Below, piece by piece: positions 8,938 through 18,040 of a stretch of 64,000 nt of DNA. The notes beneath the pieces are model-generated. The model had not been told where the DNA came from, ran no database searches, and saw only the letters and a program-made list of their open reading frames with translations. The number at the start of each line of letters is the position of its first letter. Position 1 is the first letter of the stretch. Source of the DNA: Leptotrichia massiliensis. GTDB taxonomy: Bacteria; Fusobacteriota; Fusobacteriia; Fusobacteriales; Leptotrichiaceae. The DNA is taken from assembly GCF_900104625.1 (NCBI RefSeq), contig NZ_FNVZ01000005.1, positions 496,001 through 560,000 on the forward strand. The letters are read 5' to 3'. The translations under genes and the position numbers were made by a program.

Positions 8938-9130
8938 AAATCTTAAAATCAGAATAGAAAAATTAAATTATAGTTTGTTATTTTATTTTGAAATAGCAAA
9001 AAATTAAAGGAACTAAGATTAAAAACAATAAGAATATTAACTTTTCTAAGAAAAGAGGAGTACAATAACTAACATTAAATTACTTAAATTTAAGAAATAG
9101 AAATTTTTATGAAATAGGAGATTTTAAATT

Positions 9131-10273
9131 ATGAAATTAAAAAAGCTTTTAACTACATCATTTATAGCGACTGCTCTTACAGCAACTGCAGCAGTTTCAA
9201 ATGATACAAATATTTTACAAAATAAGCAAATTGTTCAAAATACAAATGTTACAGGAGATATGTATAGTGCTCAAAATGCATTTTCAGCAGTTTATGAAAA
9301 GGCAAAAGATTCAGTTGTAAATATAAGAACGAAAAAAACAATTGTAGTACAAACGTATAATCCACTTGAAGCATTTTTATTTGGAACATCTGGGGTAAGA
9401 CAACAAAGACGTGAATCTGGAAGTTTGGGTTCAGGATTCGTAATCTCAAGCGATGGATATATGATGACAAATAATCACGTTATCGATGGAGCGGATGAAA
9501 TTTATGTGAAATTATCTGATGGACATGAGTATTTGGCAAAATTAGTTGGAACTTCACCTGAAGTAGATATTGCAATTTTAAAAGTAAATGCAAATAGAAC
9601 ATTTAAACCATTAAAATTTGCTGATTCAGATAATATAAAAATTGGGCACTGGGCAATTGCATTTGGAAATCCATTAGGATTGAATAGTTCGATGACAGTT
9701 GGGGTAGTTGGAGCTTCTGGAAGAAGTTCATTGGGAATTGAACAAGTTGAAAACTTTATACAGACAGATGCCTCTATTAATCAAGGAAACAGTGGTGGAC
9801 CGCTTCTTAACATTAATGGAGATGTTATTGGTGTAAATACTGCTATTTATTCTCCAAATGGTGGAAGTGTTGGATTAAGTTTTGCAATTCCATCAAACTT
9901 GGCTGAAAATGTTAGAGATTCAATTATAAGAACAGGAAAATATGAACGTCCATACATAGGAATTTCTGTATTAGATTTGACACCTGAATTAAGAAAAGAA
10001 AGAAGAATTTCATATTCAACAGGTATTTTAGTTCAACAAATTTATCCAAATTCACCAGCAGCAAAATATGGATTAAAAGTTAATGATTTAATTTTTGAAA
10101 TCAATGGAAAACGTGTAACATCGGCAGGATCATTTATTGGAGAGCTTGCAGCTAAAAAAATTGGTGAAACAGTTAATTTAAAAATAGCATCAAATGGAAC
10201 TGAAAAAAATATTTCTATGAAATTAGAAGCATTTAGCTATCAACAACAGCAAAGATCTCAACAAAGAAGATGA
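9131..10273 (+). CDS. degP: HtrA/DegP-type periplasmic serine protease
   Basis: This 380-residue protein has an N-terminal signal peptide (KLKKLLTTSFIATALTATAAVS), a trypsin-like domain and one C-terminal PDZ domain (about 270-360). The triad is visible as His in TNNHVIDGADE, Asp in VDIAILKV and Ser in NQGNSGGPLLN. A loop rich in Gln/Arg (GVRQQRRESGSLGSGF) precedes the histidine, in the position of the DegP LA loop. The protein should act as an envelope quality-control protease and chaperone. The C-terminus ends in an unusual Gln/Arg-rich tail (YQQQQRSQQRR). The symbol is by family; DegP, DegQ and DegS cannot be told apart, though one PDZ is closer to the DegS/HtrA-1 type. Confidence 0.93.
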   Translation: MKLKKLLTTSFIATALTATAAVSNDTNILQNKQIVQNTNVTGDMYSAQNAFSAVYEKAKDSVVNIRTKKTIVVQTYNPLEAFLFGTSGVRQQRRESGSLGSGFVISSDGYMMTNNHVIDGADEIYVKLSDGHEYLAKLVGTSPEVDIAILKVNANRTFKPLKFADSDNIKIGHWAIAFGNPLGLNSSMTVGVVGASGRSSLGIEQVENFIQTDASINQGNSGGPLLNINGDVIGVNTAIYSPNGGSVGLSFAIPSNLAENVRDSIIRTGKYERPYIGISVLDLTPELRKERRISYSTGILVQQIYPNSPAAKYGLKVNDLIFEINGKRVTSAGSFIGELAAKKIGETVNLKIASNGTEKNISMKLEAFSYQQQQRSQQRR

Positions 10274-10295
10274 TTATCAATTAAAAATTAGAAAA

Positions 10296-10336
10296 AATAG
10301 GCTTTTCCCAAATATTGAGATAGCCTGTTTTTTATT
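10296..10336. terminator. Bidirectional terminator between htrA and the histidine kinase
   Basis: AATAGGCT (10296-10303) pairs with TAGCCTGTT (10321-10329). T-runs follow on the plus strand, and an A-run precedes it, giving a T-run on the minus strand. Confidence 0.65.
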
Positions 10337-10343
10337 TTACTAT

Positions 10344-11645
10344 TTATTCATTTTCGTAATTAATTTTTTTAAACTGAATTTTTACATCAACTCCATCTTT
10401 TCTATTTTCTAAATCAATTTTTCCATCATTTAGTAAAATTATATCTTTTATGATTGGAAGTCCAAGTCCCGAGCCTTTTTTAGCATTTTTACCTTGAAAA
10501 TTTCGATTAAACAAATTTTTCTTTTCTTCTTCAGGGATCCTTTCTCCATAGTTTCTTACAATAATTTCGACTACTTCATCTTCTCTTGCAATTAATTCAA
10601 TATTTCCTATGGAGTATTTAATACAGTTGTCAATTAATCCACGCAAAGCTTCTGAAATTAGATTTTTATCAACAAAAATATTTACCTCATTATTTACGTT
10701 TATTATCATTTCATTTTTAATATTTAGAAGTTCATAATCTTTTTTTATTTTCTTAAAAAGCTGTTTTACATCGGTAATTTCTTTTTTCACAGTTATTTTT
10801 TCAAGATTTGAATTTAAAAACAGTGTATTAATTATTCTTTCAATATTTTTTACTTCAAGATTTAGATTTTCGATTGCTTCATTCAATAAATCTTTATCAT
10901 CTTTTCCCCATTTTAGTATATCTAAATAACCTTTCATTATAGCAAGAGGTGTTTTTAATTCATGTGATACATTAGAAGTAAATGCTTTTTGACTTTTTAT
11001 AATTTCTTTTTTTTTATTAAAAGTTTCATTTAAAACATCAATTAATTCTCCGATTTCATCATCTCGTGTCTTTGTTAACTGTAAATCAATGTTATGTTTA
11101 CTCATTTCATTACTTTGAGAAATTATATTTGAAAGTGGAGTCAGGACATGTTCTGCTACGATTTTGGAAATTATAATAATTGAGATTGTTATTAAAATAA
11201 ACATTGCAATCATAACATACAGAAGTTCATGTGCTTCCATAAATTCAAAATTTCTTATGGCATAATATTTTGTATTGTGTCCAGCATAGATTTTTTTGTA
11301 GATAAATCTGTCCCATTTTATTTTAAGCTTATTTGACTCAAATTTTTTTAACTTAAAACTATCTTTATCATCTGATAAATAAATGAATTTCCCGTTTTTC
11401 TCGACTGCAAGCGAAATATATTCTTTATCAGCATAATCATAATTTCTATAAGTTTCTTTTAACTTATAGTCAGGAACTTCATCCAATCTTTTAATAACAG
11501 TTGGAAGTAATTTATCCATTTCTTTAGTTTCAGCTTCAACTGCTGTATGAATCAAAAAAATTGTCATTGATAAAATAATAATAAAGGAAATAAAAACAAG
11601 GCTTACTGTATTTGCAATAATTATTTTGTCTTTTATTTTTTTCAT
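10344..11645 (-). CDS. Sensor histidine kinase (HAMP, HisKA, HATPase_c)
   Basis: This 433-residue inner-membrane sensor has two membrane segments (about 10-33 and 145-165) flanking a sensor domain of about 110 residues. A HAMP linker, a dimerisation domain with the phospho-acceptor SNVSHELKTPLA (His near residue 229) and an ATPase domain with an N-box-like ALRGLIDNCIKYS and GSGLGLPIIKDIILL follow. The response regulator gene upstream overlaps its start by 4 bp, so translation is coupled. The stimulus is unknown. The regulator is OmpR-type, and the neighbours (HtrA, a PAP2 phosphatase) would suit an envelope-stress or peptide response. Confidence 0.93.
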   Translation of the reverse strand: MKKIKDKIIIANTVSLVFISFIIILSMTIFLIHTAVEAETKEMDKLLPTVIKRLDEVPDYKLKETYRNYDYADKEYISLAVEKNGKFIYLSDDKDSFKLKKFESNKLKIKWDRFIYKKIYAGHNTKYYAIRNFEFMEAHELLYVMIAMFILITISIIIISKIVAEHVLTPLSNIISQSNEMSKHNIDLQLTKTRDDEIGELIDVLNETFNKKKEIIKSQKAFTSNVSHELKTPLAIMKGYLDILKWGKDDKDLLNEAIENLNLEVKNIERIINTLFLNSNLEKITVKKEITDVKQLFKKIKKDYELLNIKNEMIINVNNEVNIFVDKNLISEALRGLIDNCIKYSIGNIELIAREDEVVEIIVRNYGERIPEEEKKNLFNRNFQGKNAKKGSGLGLPIIKDIILLNDGKIDLENRKDGVDVKIQFKKINYENE

Positions 11646-12289
11646 ATTTTTAAAATGTAGCCAATTCCTCTCACTGTTTTAATTTTTTCCTTTCCTAGTT
11701 TTTGCCTTATTTTTTTTATTGTGCTGTCAAGAAGATTGTCACTTGCTTCCCAACCCCATATTTTTTCAACAATTTTATCCCTTAAAACAATTTCTTCTTT
11801 ATTTTCAATTAGTAGTTTTACTAGTTCAAATTCTGTTTTTGTTAATAAAATAAGATTATTTTCCAGGTATGCAGAATAATTTTCCATATTTAATTTTAAA
11901 GTCTTATAGATAATTTCAGAAATTTTCTCTTTTCTAATATTTATATTAATCCTTGCTTCTAATTCTAAAAAATCAAAAGGTTTTGTAACATAATCACTTG
12001 CTCCAGATTTTAACAAATCAACTTTTTCTTCTATATTGTTTTTGGCAGATACAACAATTATGGGAACTTTTGATATTTTTCGTACATTTTTGCAAACTTC
12101 ATTTCCTTCCATGGAAGGAAGTCCCAAATCTAAAAGAATCAAGTCATAAAAGTCTCTTTTTCTGTCAATTTCATTTAATGCATCAATTCCATTTTCAATT
12201 ATTGTTATTTCATGATTTTTTCTTTCTAGCTGTAATTTCAAAATACGTGAAATTTTTTTATCATCTTCAACAATCAGTATTTTTCCCAT
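11642..12289 (-). CDS. OmpR/PhoB-family response regulator
   Basis: This 215-residue regulator has a receiver domain with phospho-acceptor Asp54 in LILLDLGLPS, acidic residues in VEDD, and Lys in the VTKPF motif near residue 103. A winged-helix DNA-binding domain ends in IKTVRGIGYILKI. It is co-transcribed with the histidine kinase just downstream. A divergent PAP2 phosphatase gene shares its upstream region, where an inverted repeat with TATAAT on both strands is a plausible binding site. Confidence 0.93.
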   Translation of the reverse strand: MGKILIVEDDKKISRILKLQLERKNHEITIIENGIDALNEIDRKRDFYDLILLDLGLPSMEGNEVCKNVRKISKVPIIVVSAKNNIEEKVDLLKSGASDYVTKPFDFLELEARININIRKEKISEIIYKTLKLNMENYSAYLENNLILLTKTEFELVKLLIENKEEIVLRDKIVEKIWGWEASDNLLDSTIKKIRQKLGKEKIKTVRGIGYILKI

Positions 12290-12344
12290 TTTTTCCCTTT
12301 CTAAAATTTATTCAGACTAAATTCATTTTTAAATTTATTTTTTG

Positions 12345-12406
12345 TGGTATTATTACCTTACCAAAGATATTATATCTTAATTTTAAGAAAATAAAAAGAT
12401 ATAATC
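12345..12406. promoter_or_regulatory. Divergent promoter/operator region between response regulator and PAP2 gene
   Basis: The plus strand has TGGTATTAT (12345-12353), an extended -10 for the PAP2 gene. Downstream, ATTATATCTT (12369-12378) and AAGATATAAT (12397-12406) form a perfect inverted repeat. Each arm carries TATAAT, one per strand, so the minus-strand copy could be the -10 of the regulator operon. No good -35 is seen for either. Autoregulation by the response regulator through this repeat is a guess. Confidence 0.4.
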
Positions 12407-12448
12407 TTAAAATAATTTATTTAATTTAAAATAAAAGAGGAGAAGGTG

Positions 12449-13144
12449 ATGCCATTGCAACTAACTAATCATATTTTTTTTATTGACAGATTCTTTTTTA
12501 AACATTTATCATTTTTTTCAAAGTCTAGTGTTTTTTATAATTCTGAAAATATTGAAAAATTTTTTCGTACAATTACTAAATTTGGAGAAGGATATTTTGA
12601 ATTATCATTAGTTCTTATATTATTTTTATTTATTTTTTTAAACAAAAAGAAATCTCATATTTTTAAAAAATATATTGCAGGTATCTTTTTTACTTTACTC
12701 TCTACACAAATTACTGTGAATTTATTTAAACTTTTGTTTGGAAGAGCGAGACCTTCAATAACTGCAAATCCAGAGAAATTTTATGGAGTTTTAAGTTTAA
12801 TAAAAAATAAGTTTCTTTTTGAAGGCGACTATGCCTCCTTTCCTTCGGGACATACAATTACTGTTTGGGGAACAATTTGGATTTTAAGTTTTTTCATAAA
12901 AAACAGAGTTCTCAAAATGTTACTATTTATTTTAGGATTCTTAGTAGGAGTTAGTCGAATTTCTTTGGTATATCATTGGACTACTGATGTTATTGCAAGT
13001 ATTATTATTTCTTATTTTATTGCAAAATTTGTGTACAGTAGAATTCACGGAATACGTTACGCAAAAGATCCTATTTATGATAAAAAAGTTATAAAAACAG
13101 GCAAAAGTAAACGAAAGAGAGGAAAACTGAGAGTAGTCAATTAA
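12449..13144 (+). CDS. PAP2 superfamily membrane phosphatase
   Basis: This protein of about 231 residues has several membrane segments and the full type 2 phosphatidic acid phosphatase signature: K-x6-RP in KLLFGRARPS, PSGHT near residue 140, and SR-x5-H-x3-D in SRISLVYHWTTD near residue 172. Family members remove phosphate from undecaprenyl pyrophosphate, phosphatidic acid or PGP. The C-terminal tail is strongly basic (KTGKSKRKRGKLR) and probably cytoplasmic. The ribosome binding site AGGAGAAGG serves GTG 12446 or ATG 12449; I take the ATG. It is divergent from the two-component operon, so regulation by that system is possible. Confidence 0.9.
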   Translation: MPLQLTNHIFFIDRFFFKHLSFFSKSSVFYNSENIEKFFRTITKFGEGYFELSLVLILFLFIFLNKKKSHIFKKYIAGIFFTLLSTQITVNLFKLLFGRARPSITANPEKFYGVLSLIKNKFLFEGDYASFPSGHTITVWGTIWILSFFIKNRVLKMLLFILGFLVGVSRISLVYHWTTDVIASIIISYFIAKFVYSRIHGIRYAKDPIYDKKVIKTGKSKRKRGKLRVVN

Positions 13145-13185
13145 TCAAAAATTTAGCAAAGAAAAATAATTAATTGAAATTTATA

Positions 13186-13220
13186 GAAAAAGGCTATTTA
13201 TTAAAGATAGTCTTTTTTTA
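13186..13220 (+). terminator. Terminator after PAP2 gene
   Basis: AAAAGGCTAT pairs with ATAGTCTTTT across a short loop and is followed by T7. Confidence 0.7.
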
Positions 13221-13267
13221 TATAAATTATATTAGTTATTTTTTATAATATTTTTCAAAACAATTTA

Positions 13268-13318
13268 TTTGATATTCAAATAATAAAAAGTTTGATAAAA
13301 AAATAAAGTTTGAATATA
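13268..13318. promoter_or_regulatory. Inverted repeat upstream of the aconitase promoter
   Basis: ATATTCAAA (13272-13280) and TTTGAATAT (13309-13317) form a perfect 9-bp inverted repeat with 28 bp between them, about 80-130 bp upstream of the aconitase -35. A third related element, AGTTTGATA, lies between. This could be a repressor or activator site, but no regulator is identified. The rest of the 13145-13467 gap is AT-rich without genes. Confidence 0.3.
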
Positions 13319-13399
13319 CAAAAAAACTGAATTTATTGACTTCGAATAAAAGATTTATAATATATATGTAATTATATAAAAAATATATGATATATATCG

Positions 13400-13428
13400 T
13401 TGACACAGTTAATAATTAGTAATATAAT
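13400..13428 (+). promoter_or_regulatory. Consensus promoter of the citrate-cycle genes
   Basis: TTGACA (13400-13405), a 17-bp spacer and TATAAT (13423-13428) match the consensus exactly. Transcription would begin near 13435, which rules out ATG 13435 as the aconitase start. Confidence 0.85.
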
Positions 13429-13467
13429 GGAACTATGATTGAAAAGTTATGTAAGGAGGGCAATATT

Positions 13468-15447
13468 ATGTCTATGAGTAAAAATTCGAACTTTAATAAT
13501 ATGAGTTTAACGTATAAGATTTTAGCTAAAAATCTTTTGAAAGGTGAATTAAAGGCTGGAAACGAAATTGCTGTTAGAGTTCATCAGACACTTACACAAG
13601 ATTCCACAGGAACTATGGCTTATCTGCAGTTAAATGCTATGGATGTTGATAAAGTTGCAACTGAAATTTCTGTGGCTTATGTTGATCATAACATGCTGCA
13701 GTCTAGTTTTGAAAATGCAGACGACCATGAGTTTATTAAAACATCAGCTGAAAAGCACAATATAGTTTTTTCAAAACCTGGAAACGGAATTTGTCACAGA
13801 TTACATTTGGAAAGATTTGGAAAGCCTGGGAAAATACTGATTGGATCGGATAGCCACACTCCAACTGGAGGAGGACTTGGAATGCTTGCAATTGGAGCGG
13901 GAGGACTTGATGTTGCGATTGGGATGGCACGGGGGCTATATTATTTGAAAGTCCCAAAAGTTTATAATATTGAGCTAATAGGGAAATTGCAGCCTTGGGT
14001 ATCAGCTAAAGATGTTATTTTGTACGTCTTGAAACAGCTTACAGTAAAAGGTGGAGTAGGATACGTAATGGAATATACTGGAGAAGGTATTAAATCACTA
14101 TCAGTTGAGGACAGGGCGACAATTACAAATATGGGAGCTGAATTAGGGGCGACAACATCAATTTTCCCAAGCGATGAAAAAACAAGGATTTTTTTGGAAA
14201 AACAGTCACGAGGAGAAGATTTTGCAGAATTATTGCCTGATGAAAATGCGTTTTATGATGATAAATTAGTTGTCAATCTGGATGAGCTTGTACCACTTGC
14301 GGCTTTTCCTCATAGTCCTGACAATGTGCATGAAATTCCAAAGGACAGAAAATTAAAAGTTGATCAGATTGCAATTGGTTCATGTACAAATTCATCGTAT
14401 TCAGATTTTATGAAGCTTGCAGCAATTTTAGACGGAAAAAAAGTTCATCCAGATGTGAGCCTTGTATTATCGCCAGGTTCAAGCAATATTATGAAAATGA
14501 TTTCAGAAAATGGTGCATTGGCAAAATTTATAGCGGCTGGAGCAAGATTGTTGGAAGCCGCTTGTGGACCCTGCATTGGAATGGGGCAGGCGCCAAAGAC
14601 GGATGGAATTTCACTTAGAACATTTAACAGAAACTTTAAGGGAAGATGTGGAACAATGAGCGCCGGAGTATATCTGGTAAGTACAGAAACAGCGGCTGCG
14701 TCAGCAATTACAGGATATTTGACAGATCCTAGGGAATTGGGGGCAGAAATCATTGTAGAAGAGCCTGAAAAATTTGAAATATCAGATAACTATTTTATTT
14801 TCCCAAATCCAAATGAAGAGGAAGCAAAAAAGGAAAGAGAAGCAGTAAAAATTGTAATGGGACCTAACATTAAGCCATTTCCGATTGGGAAAGAGCTACA
14901 GGACAGTATTGCACGTAAAGTTATCTTAAAGACAGGAGATAACATTACAACAGATGATATTTGCCCATCAAATGCCGCATTACTGCCATTCCGTTCAAAT
15001 ATTCCAAAATTATCGGAACATTGCTTTGAAACAATAATTCCAGATTTTAAAGAAAGAGCTGAAAAAAATAATGGCGGAATAGTTGTCGGTGGAGAAAATT
15101 ATGGGCAAGGTTCAAGCCGTGAGCATGCCGCATTATTGCCGCTTTATCTTGGTATAAAGGCAGTTATTGCAAAATCCTTTGCAAGAATACATAAGGCAAA
15201 CCTGATAAACAGCGGAATTATACCATTAGAATTTGAGAACGCGGAAGATTACGATAAAATTGATGAATATGATGAATTACAGCTGTCAGACATTCTAAAT
15301 TCATTGATAAATGGAAGATTTATAATAAAAAATATTACTAAAAATACTGAATTTCCTGCCAAATTCAATGGTTCAGCGAGAGAACTTAAAATCTTAAAAT
15401 TTGGTGGCTACTTGAAATTTGCGACAAGTGATGAGTTTTTAAGCTAA
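13468..15447 (+). CDS. acn: Aconitate hydratase
   Basis: This [4Fe-4S] enzyme isomerises citrate to isocitrate. At 659 residues it is shorter than AcnA (about 890) and fits the putative 'Aquifex-type' aconitase group. Cluster-ligand cysteines are visible in IGSCTNSSYSD and in AACGPCIGMGQ. The swivel domain carries GGENYGQGSSREHAALLP (about 550). I choose ATG 13468, with GGAGGG 7 bp upstream, over ATG 13435, which lies at the predicted transcription start. The genes for isocitrate dehydrogenase and citrate synthase follow, so the three enzymes form the oxidative branch from oxaloacetate to 2-oxoglutarate, probably for glutamate synthesis. Confidence 0.95.
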   Translation: MSMSKNSNFNNMSLTYKILAKNLLKGELKAGNEIAVRVHQTLTQDSTGTMAYLQLNAMDVDKVATEISVAYVDHNMLQSSFENADDHEFIKTSAEKHNIVFSKPGNGICHRLHLERFGKPGKILIGSDSHTPTGGGLGMLAIGAGGLDVAIGMARGLYYLKVPKVYNIELIGKLQPWVSAKDVILYVLKQLTVKGGVGYVMEYTGEGIKSLSVEDRATITNMGAELGATTSIFPSDEKTRIFLEKQSRGEDFAELLPDENAFYDDKLVVNLDELVPLAAFPHSPDNVHEIPKDRKLKVDQIAIGSCTNSSYSDFMKLAAILDGKKVHPDVSLVLSPGSSNIMKMISENGALAKFIAAGARLLEAACGPCIGMGQAPKTDGISLRTFNRNFKGRCGTMSAGVYLVSTETAAASAITGYLTDPRELGAEIIVEEPEKFEISDNYFIFPNPNEEEAKKEREAVKIVMGPNIKPFPIGKELQDSIARKVILKTGDNITTDDICPSNAALLPFRSNIPKLSEHCFETIIPDFKERAEKNNGGIVVGGENYGQGSSREHAALLPLYLGIKAVIAKSFARIHKANLINSGIIPLEFENAEDYDKIDEYDELQLSDILNSLINGRFIIKNITKNTEFPAKFNGSARELKILKFGGYLKFATSDEFLS

Positions 15448-15576
15448 GATATTTACTTTAGCTTTATTGCTCAAAATCAAGTTGGTAAAAACATAGAAAT
15501 TGTGAAAGTTAATTTTAATTTTTGAATTTTGAAGTTTTAATCGTATAGAAAAATAAAATAGAAAGAGTGGTTTATT

Positions 15577-16578
15577 ATGAAGAAAGTTACATTAATACCT
15601 GGGGATGGGATTGGATATGAAATATCTGAAAGCTTAGTAGAAATTTTTAAGGCTGTTAAAGTTCCAGTTGAATTTGAAACTGAAAATGCAGGAGCAGATG
15701 TTTATGAGAAAACAGGAGAATTAATACCAGACAGCCTTTATAAAAGTGTTGAAAAAAATAAAATTGCTATAAAAGGACCGATTACAACACCAATTGGAAA
15801 AGGATTTAGAAGTATAAATGTGTATCTTAGAAAAAAATACGATTTATATACGAATTTTAGACCATCAAGAAATTTGCCGGGAATTAAAACTCGGTATGAA
15901 AATATTGATTTGGCAATTTTTAGGGAAAATACCGAAGGGATTTATATTGGTGAAGAAAAGTACGAAAATGATGAAAAGACAAGCGCGATTGCCATAAAAC
16001 GAATTACAAGAAAAGGAAGCGAACGCATTATAAGAAGTGCATTTGAATATGCAAAAAATAACGGACTTTCTAAAGTTACGGCTGTACACAAGGCAAATAT
16101 ACTGAAATTTACAGATGGAATGTTTCTGGAAATTGCAAGGGAAGTTTCAAAAAACTATGAAGGAATTGAGTTGGAAGAACTTATTGTTGATAATATGTGC
16201 ATGCAGCTTGTTACAAATCCAGAAAAATTTAGAGTAATTGTTACAATGAATTTATACGGAGATATTTTATCGGACTTGGTGGCTGGGCTTGTAGGAGGGC
16301 TAGGAGTTGCCCCTGGTGCAAATATAGGAGATGATATAGCTATTTTTGAAGCTGTACATGGCTCTGCACCGGATATTGCGGGGAAAAATAAGGCAAATCC
16401 TTTGGCATTGCTGCTATCTTCATTAGAAATGCTAAAATATTTAAAGCTGAATGATTTTGCAGAAAATATAGAAAATGCTATTTTAAAGACATTGAAAGAA
16501 GGGTGTAAAACGAAAGATTTGGGTGGAAATGCTACAACGACTGAATTTACAAAAAAAATTATTGAAAATTTAGGATAG
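15577..16578 (+). CDS. icd: Isocitrate dehydrogenase, isocitrate/isopropylmalate dehydrogenase family
   Basis: This 333-residue beta-decarboxylating dehydrogenase starts LIPGDGIGYEI. Substrate-binding residues lie in RSINVYLRKKYDLYTNFRPSRN, and AIFRENTEGIYIGEE is the loop typical of isocitrate-type members. Metal ligands lie in NLYGDILSDLVAGLVGG, and the cofactor segment is HGSAPDIAGKNKANP. The His-Gly-x-Ala-Pro-Asp-Ile pattern with a short length suggests NAD+ dependence. Isopropylmalate or homoisocitrate activity cannot be excluded from sequence alone, but placement between aconitase and citrate synthase makes isocitrate the natural substrate. Citrate synthase begins 10 bp after its stop. 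Confidence 0.9.
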   Translation: MKKVTLIPGDGIGYEISESLVEIFKAVKVPVEFETENAGADVYEKTGELIPDSLYKSVEKNKIAIKGPITTPIGKGFRSINVYLRKKYDLYTNFRPSRNLPGIKTRYENIDLAIFRENTEGIYIGEEKYENDEKTSAIAIKRITRKGSERIIRSAFEYAKNNGLSKVTAVHKANILKFTDGMFLEIAREVSKNYEGIELEELIVDNMCMQLVTNPEKFRVIVTMNLYGDILSDLVAGLVGGLGVAPGANIGDDIAIFEAVHGSAPDIAGKNKANPLALLLSSLEMLKYLKLNDFAENIENAILKTLKEGCKTKDLGGNATTTEFTKKIIENLG

Positions 16579-16587
16579 GAGGGCATT

Positions 16588-17919
16588 ATGAAAAGTGATT
16601 TTATAAATGAGCTAGGCACGTTATTTAATCAGAATAATTCGATTTCAGACGATATTTATAATAAGCTTGATGTGAAAAGAGGGCTTAGGAATAAAAATGG
16701 GACAGGGGTTCTGGTTGGATTAACTAAAATTGGGTCAGTTTTAGGGTATTCGGTAAACAAAAAAGGGAAAAAGATTCCAGAAAAAGGAAAACTTTATTAT
16801 AGGGGAATTTCGATTGACAAACTTGTTGAACAGTTTGAGGAGGAGAAGACATTTTGCTTTGAAAAAACGATGTTTTTGCTGCTTTTTGGAAAAGTTCCTT
16901 CTAATTTTGAATTAAAGATGTTTGTAAGCACCTTGAAAGAGTACAGGCACTTGCCAGATGAATTTATAGAGGATTTTATCTTGCGAAAGCCTAGCACAGA
17001 TATAATGAATCATCTTCAAAGAGCTGTTTTATGCCTGTACACGTTGGATGAAAATCCGGATGACGTGAGTTTATCAAATTTGATAGACCAGTCTTTGAAT
17101 TTAATTGCAAAATTTCCAAGTTTATTAGTATACTGTTATCAGGCATGCAATTACAAGCATTTTAAAAAGAGTTTGATAATTCATAATCCAATGGAGGAAT
17201 ATAGCATTGCTGAAAATATTCTTCATATGCTTAGAAGCGACAGCAAATTTACAAAACTGGAATCTGAAATACTGGACTTAATTTTAGTTATACACGCAGA
17301 ACACGGTGGTGGAAATAATTCAACATTCACTTCGCACGTAATTTCTTCCACAAAAACAGATACCTATTCTTCAATTTCTGCTTCAATTGGTTCATTAAAA
17401 GGGCCTATGCATGGTGGAGCAAATTCGATGGTTACAAAAATGATAGAAGATATTAAAAAAAATACAAATCCTTATGATGAAATAAAATTAAAAGAATATT
17501 TAAAACAAATATTTGAGAAAAAATCATTTGACAAGACAGGACGAATTTATGGAATGGGGCATGCAGTTTATACAGTTTCAGACCCACGTGCTGAAATTTT
17601 GAAAAAAAAGGCTTATGAACTGGCAAAGGAAAAAAATTCACTTGAAGAATTTGAGCTTTTTTCAAATGTTGAAAAATTTACGAAAGAAATTGGAAAAGAA
17701 TTAAAAGGCAAGGATTTTGAAATTTGTGCAAATGTTGACTTGTATTCAGGATTTGTATATAAACTTCTGGATATTCCACAAAACATATTTACACCATTAT
17801 TTGCATTGTCGAGAATAGCCAGTTGGAATGCACATAGGATGGAGCAGATTCTAGTGGATAAAAAATTAATCCGTCCAGCATATAAGGCAATTGATGAAGA
17901 TGGAAATATATTTTTATAA
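16588..17919 (+). CDS. gltA: Citrate synthase
   Basis: This 443-residue citrate synthase condenses acetyl-CoA with oxaloacetate. Catalytic residues are visible in VIHAEHGGGNNSTFT (His), KGPMHGGANSM, YGMGHAVYTVSDPRA (His) and CANVDLYSGFVYKLL (Asp). The N-terminal region has the small-domain residues KLYYRGISIDKLVEQF. The length and the extended N-terminus are seen in citrate synthases of anaerobes. It overlaps no gene but lies 10 bp behind isocitrate dehydrogenase, with GGAGGG as ribosome binding site. A terminator follows. 2-Methylcitrate synthase is an alternative but is unlikely in this operon. Confidence 0.94.
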   Translation: MKSDFINELGTLFNQNNSISDDIYNKLDVKRGLRNKNGTGVLVGLTKIGSVLGYSVNKKGKKIPEKGKLYYRGISIDKLVEQFEEEKTFCFEKTMFLLLFGKVPSNFELKMFVSTLKEYRHLPDEFIEDFILRKPSTDIMNHLQRAVLCLYTLDENPDDVSLSNLIDQSLNLIAKFPSLLVYCYQACNYKHFKKSLIIHNPMEEYSIAENILHMLRSDSKFTKLESEILDLILVIHAEHGGGNNSTFTSHVISSTKTDTYSSISASIGSLKGPMHGGANSMVTKMIEDIKKNTNPYDEIKLKEYLKQIFEKKSFDKTGRIYGMGHAVYTVSDPRAEILKKKAYELAKEKNSLEEFELFSNVEKFTKEIGKELKGKDFEICANVDLYSGFVYKLLDIPQNIFTPLFALSRIASWNAHRMEQILVDKKLIRPAYKAIDEDGNIFL

Positions 17920-17932
17920 TTATTTTTTTTAA

Positions 17933-17966
17933 GACAGGGAGAAAATTTTATTCTCCTTGTTTTTAT
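17933..17966 (+). terminator. Terminator of the citrate-cycle operon
   Basis: GACAGGGAGAA pairs with TTCTCCTTGT around a short A/T loop and is followed by T5. Confidence 0.85.
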
Positions 17967-17979
17967 ATGTTTTTTGCCA

Positions 17980-18008
17980 TTGTCATTTTGCAATTTATGA
18001 GCTATAAT
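17980..18008 (+). promoter_or_regulatory. Promoter of the GntR regulator gene
   Basis: TTGTCA (17980-17985), a 17-bp spacer and TATAAT (18003-18008). The start point would be near 18015, about 25 bp before the GTG start. Confidence 0.75.
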
Positions 18009-18040
18009 AAAATTGACATTTCTTGAAAGGAGATATGCCT

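Noticed and set aside
11998-12429. 143-codon plus-strand ORF opposite the response regulator
   Set aside because: It is antisense to a clear OmpR-family gene and its product is low-complexity Phe/Leu/His-rich, typical of the reverse of an AT-rich gene.
13336-13361. Second aconitase promoter (TTGACT ... TATAAT)
   Set aside because: The spacing is only 14 bp, too short for a standard promoter.
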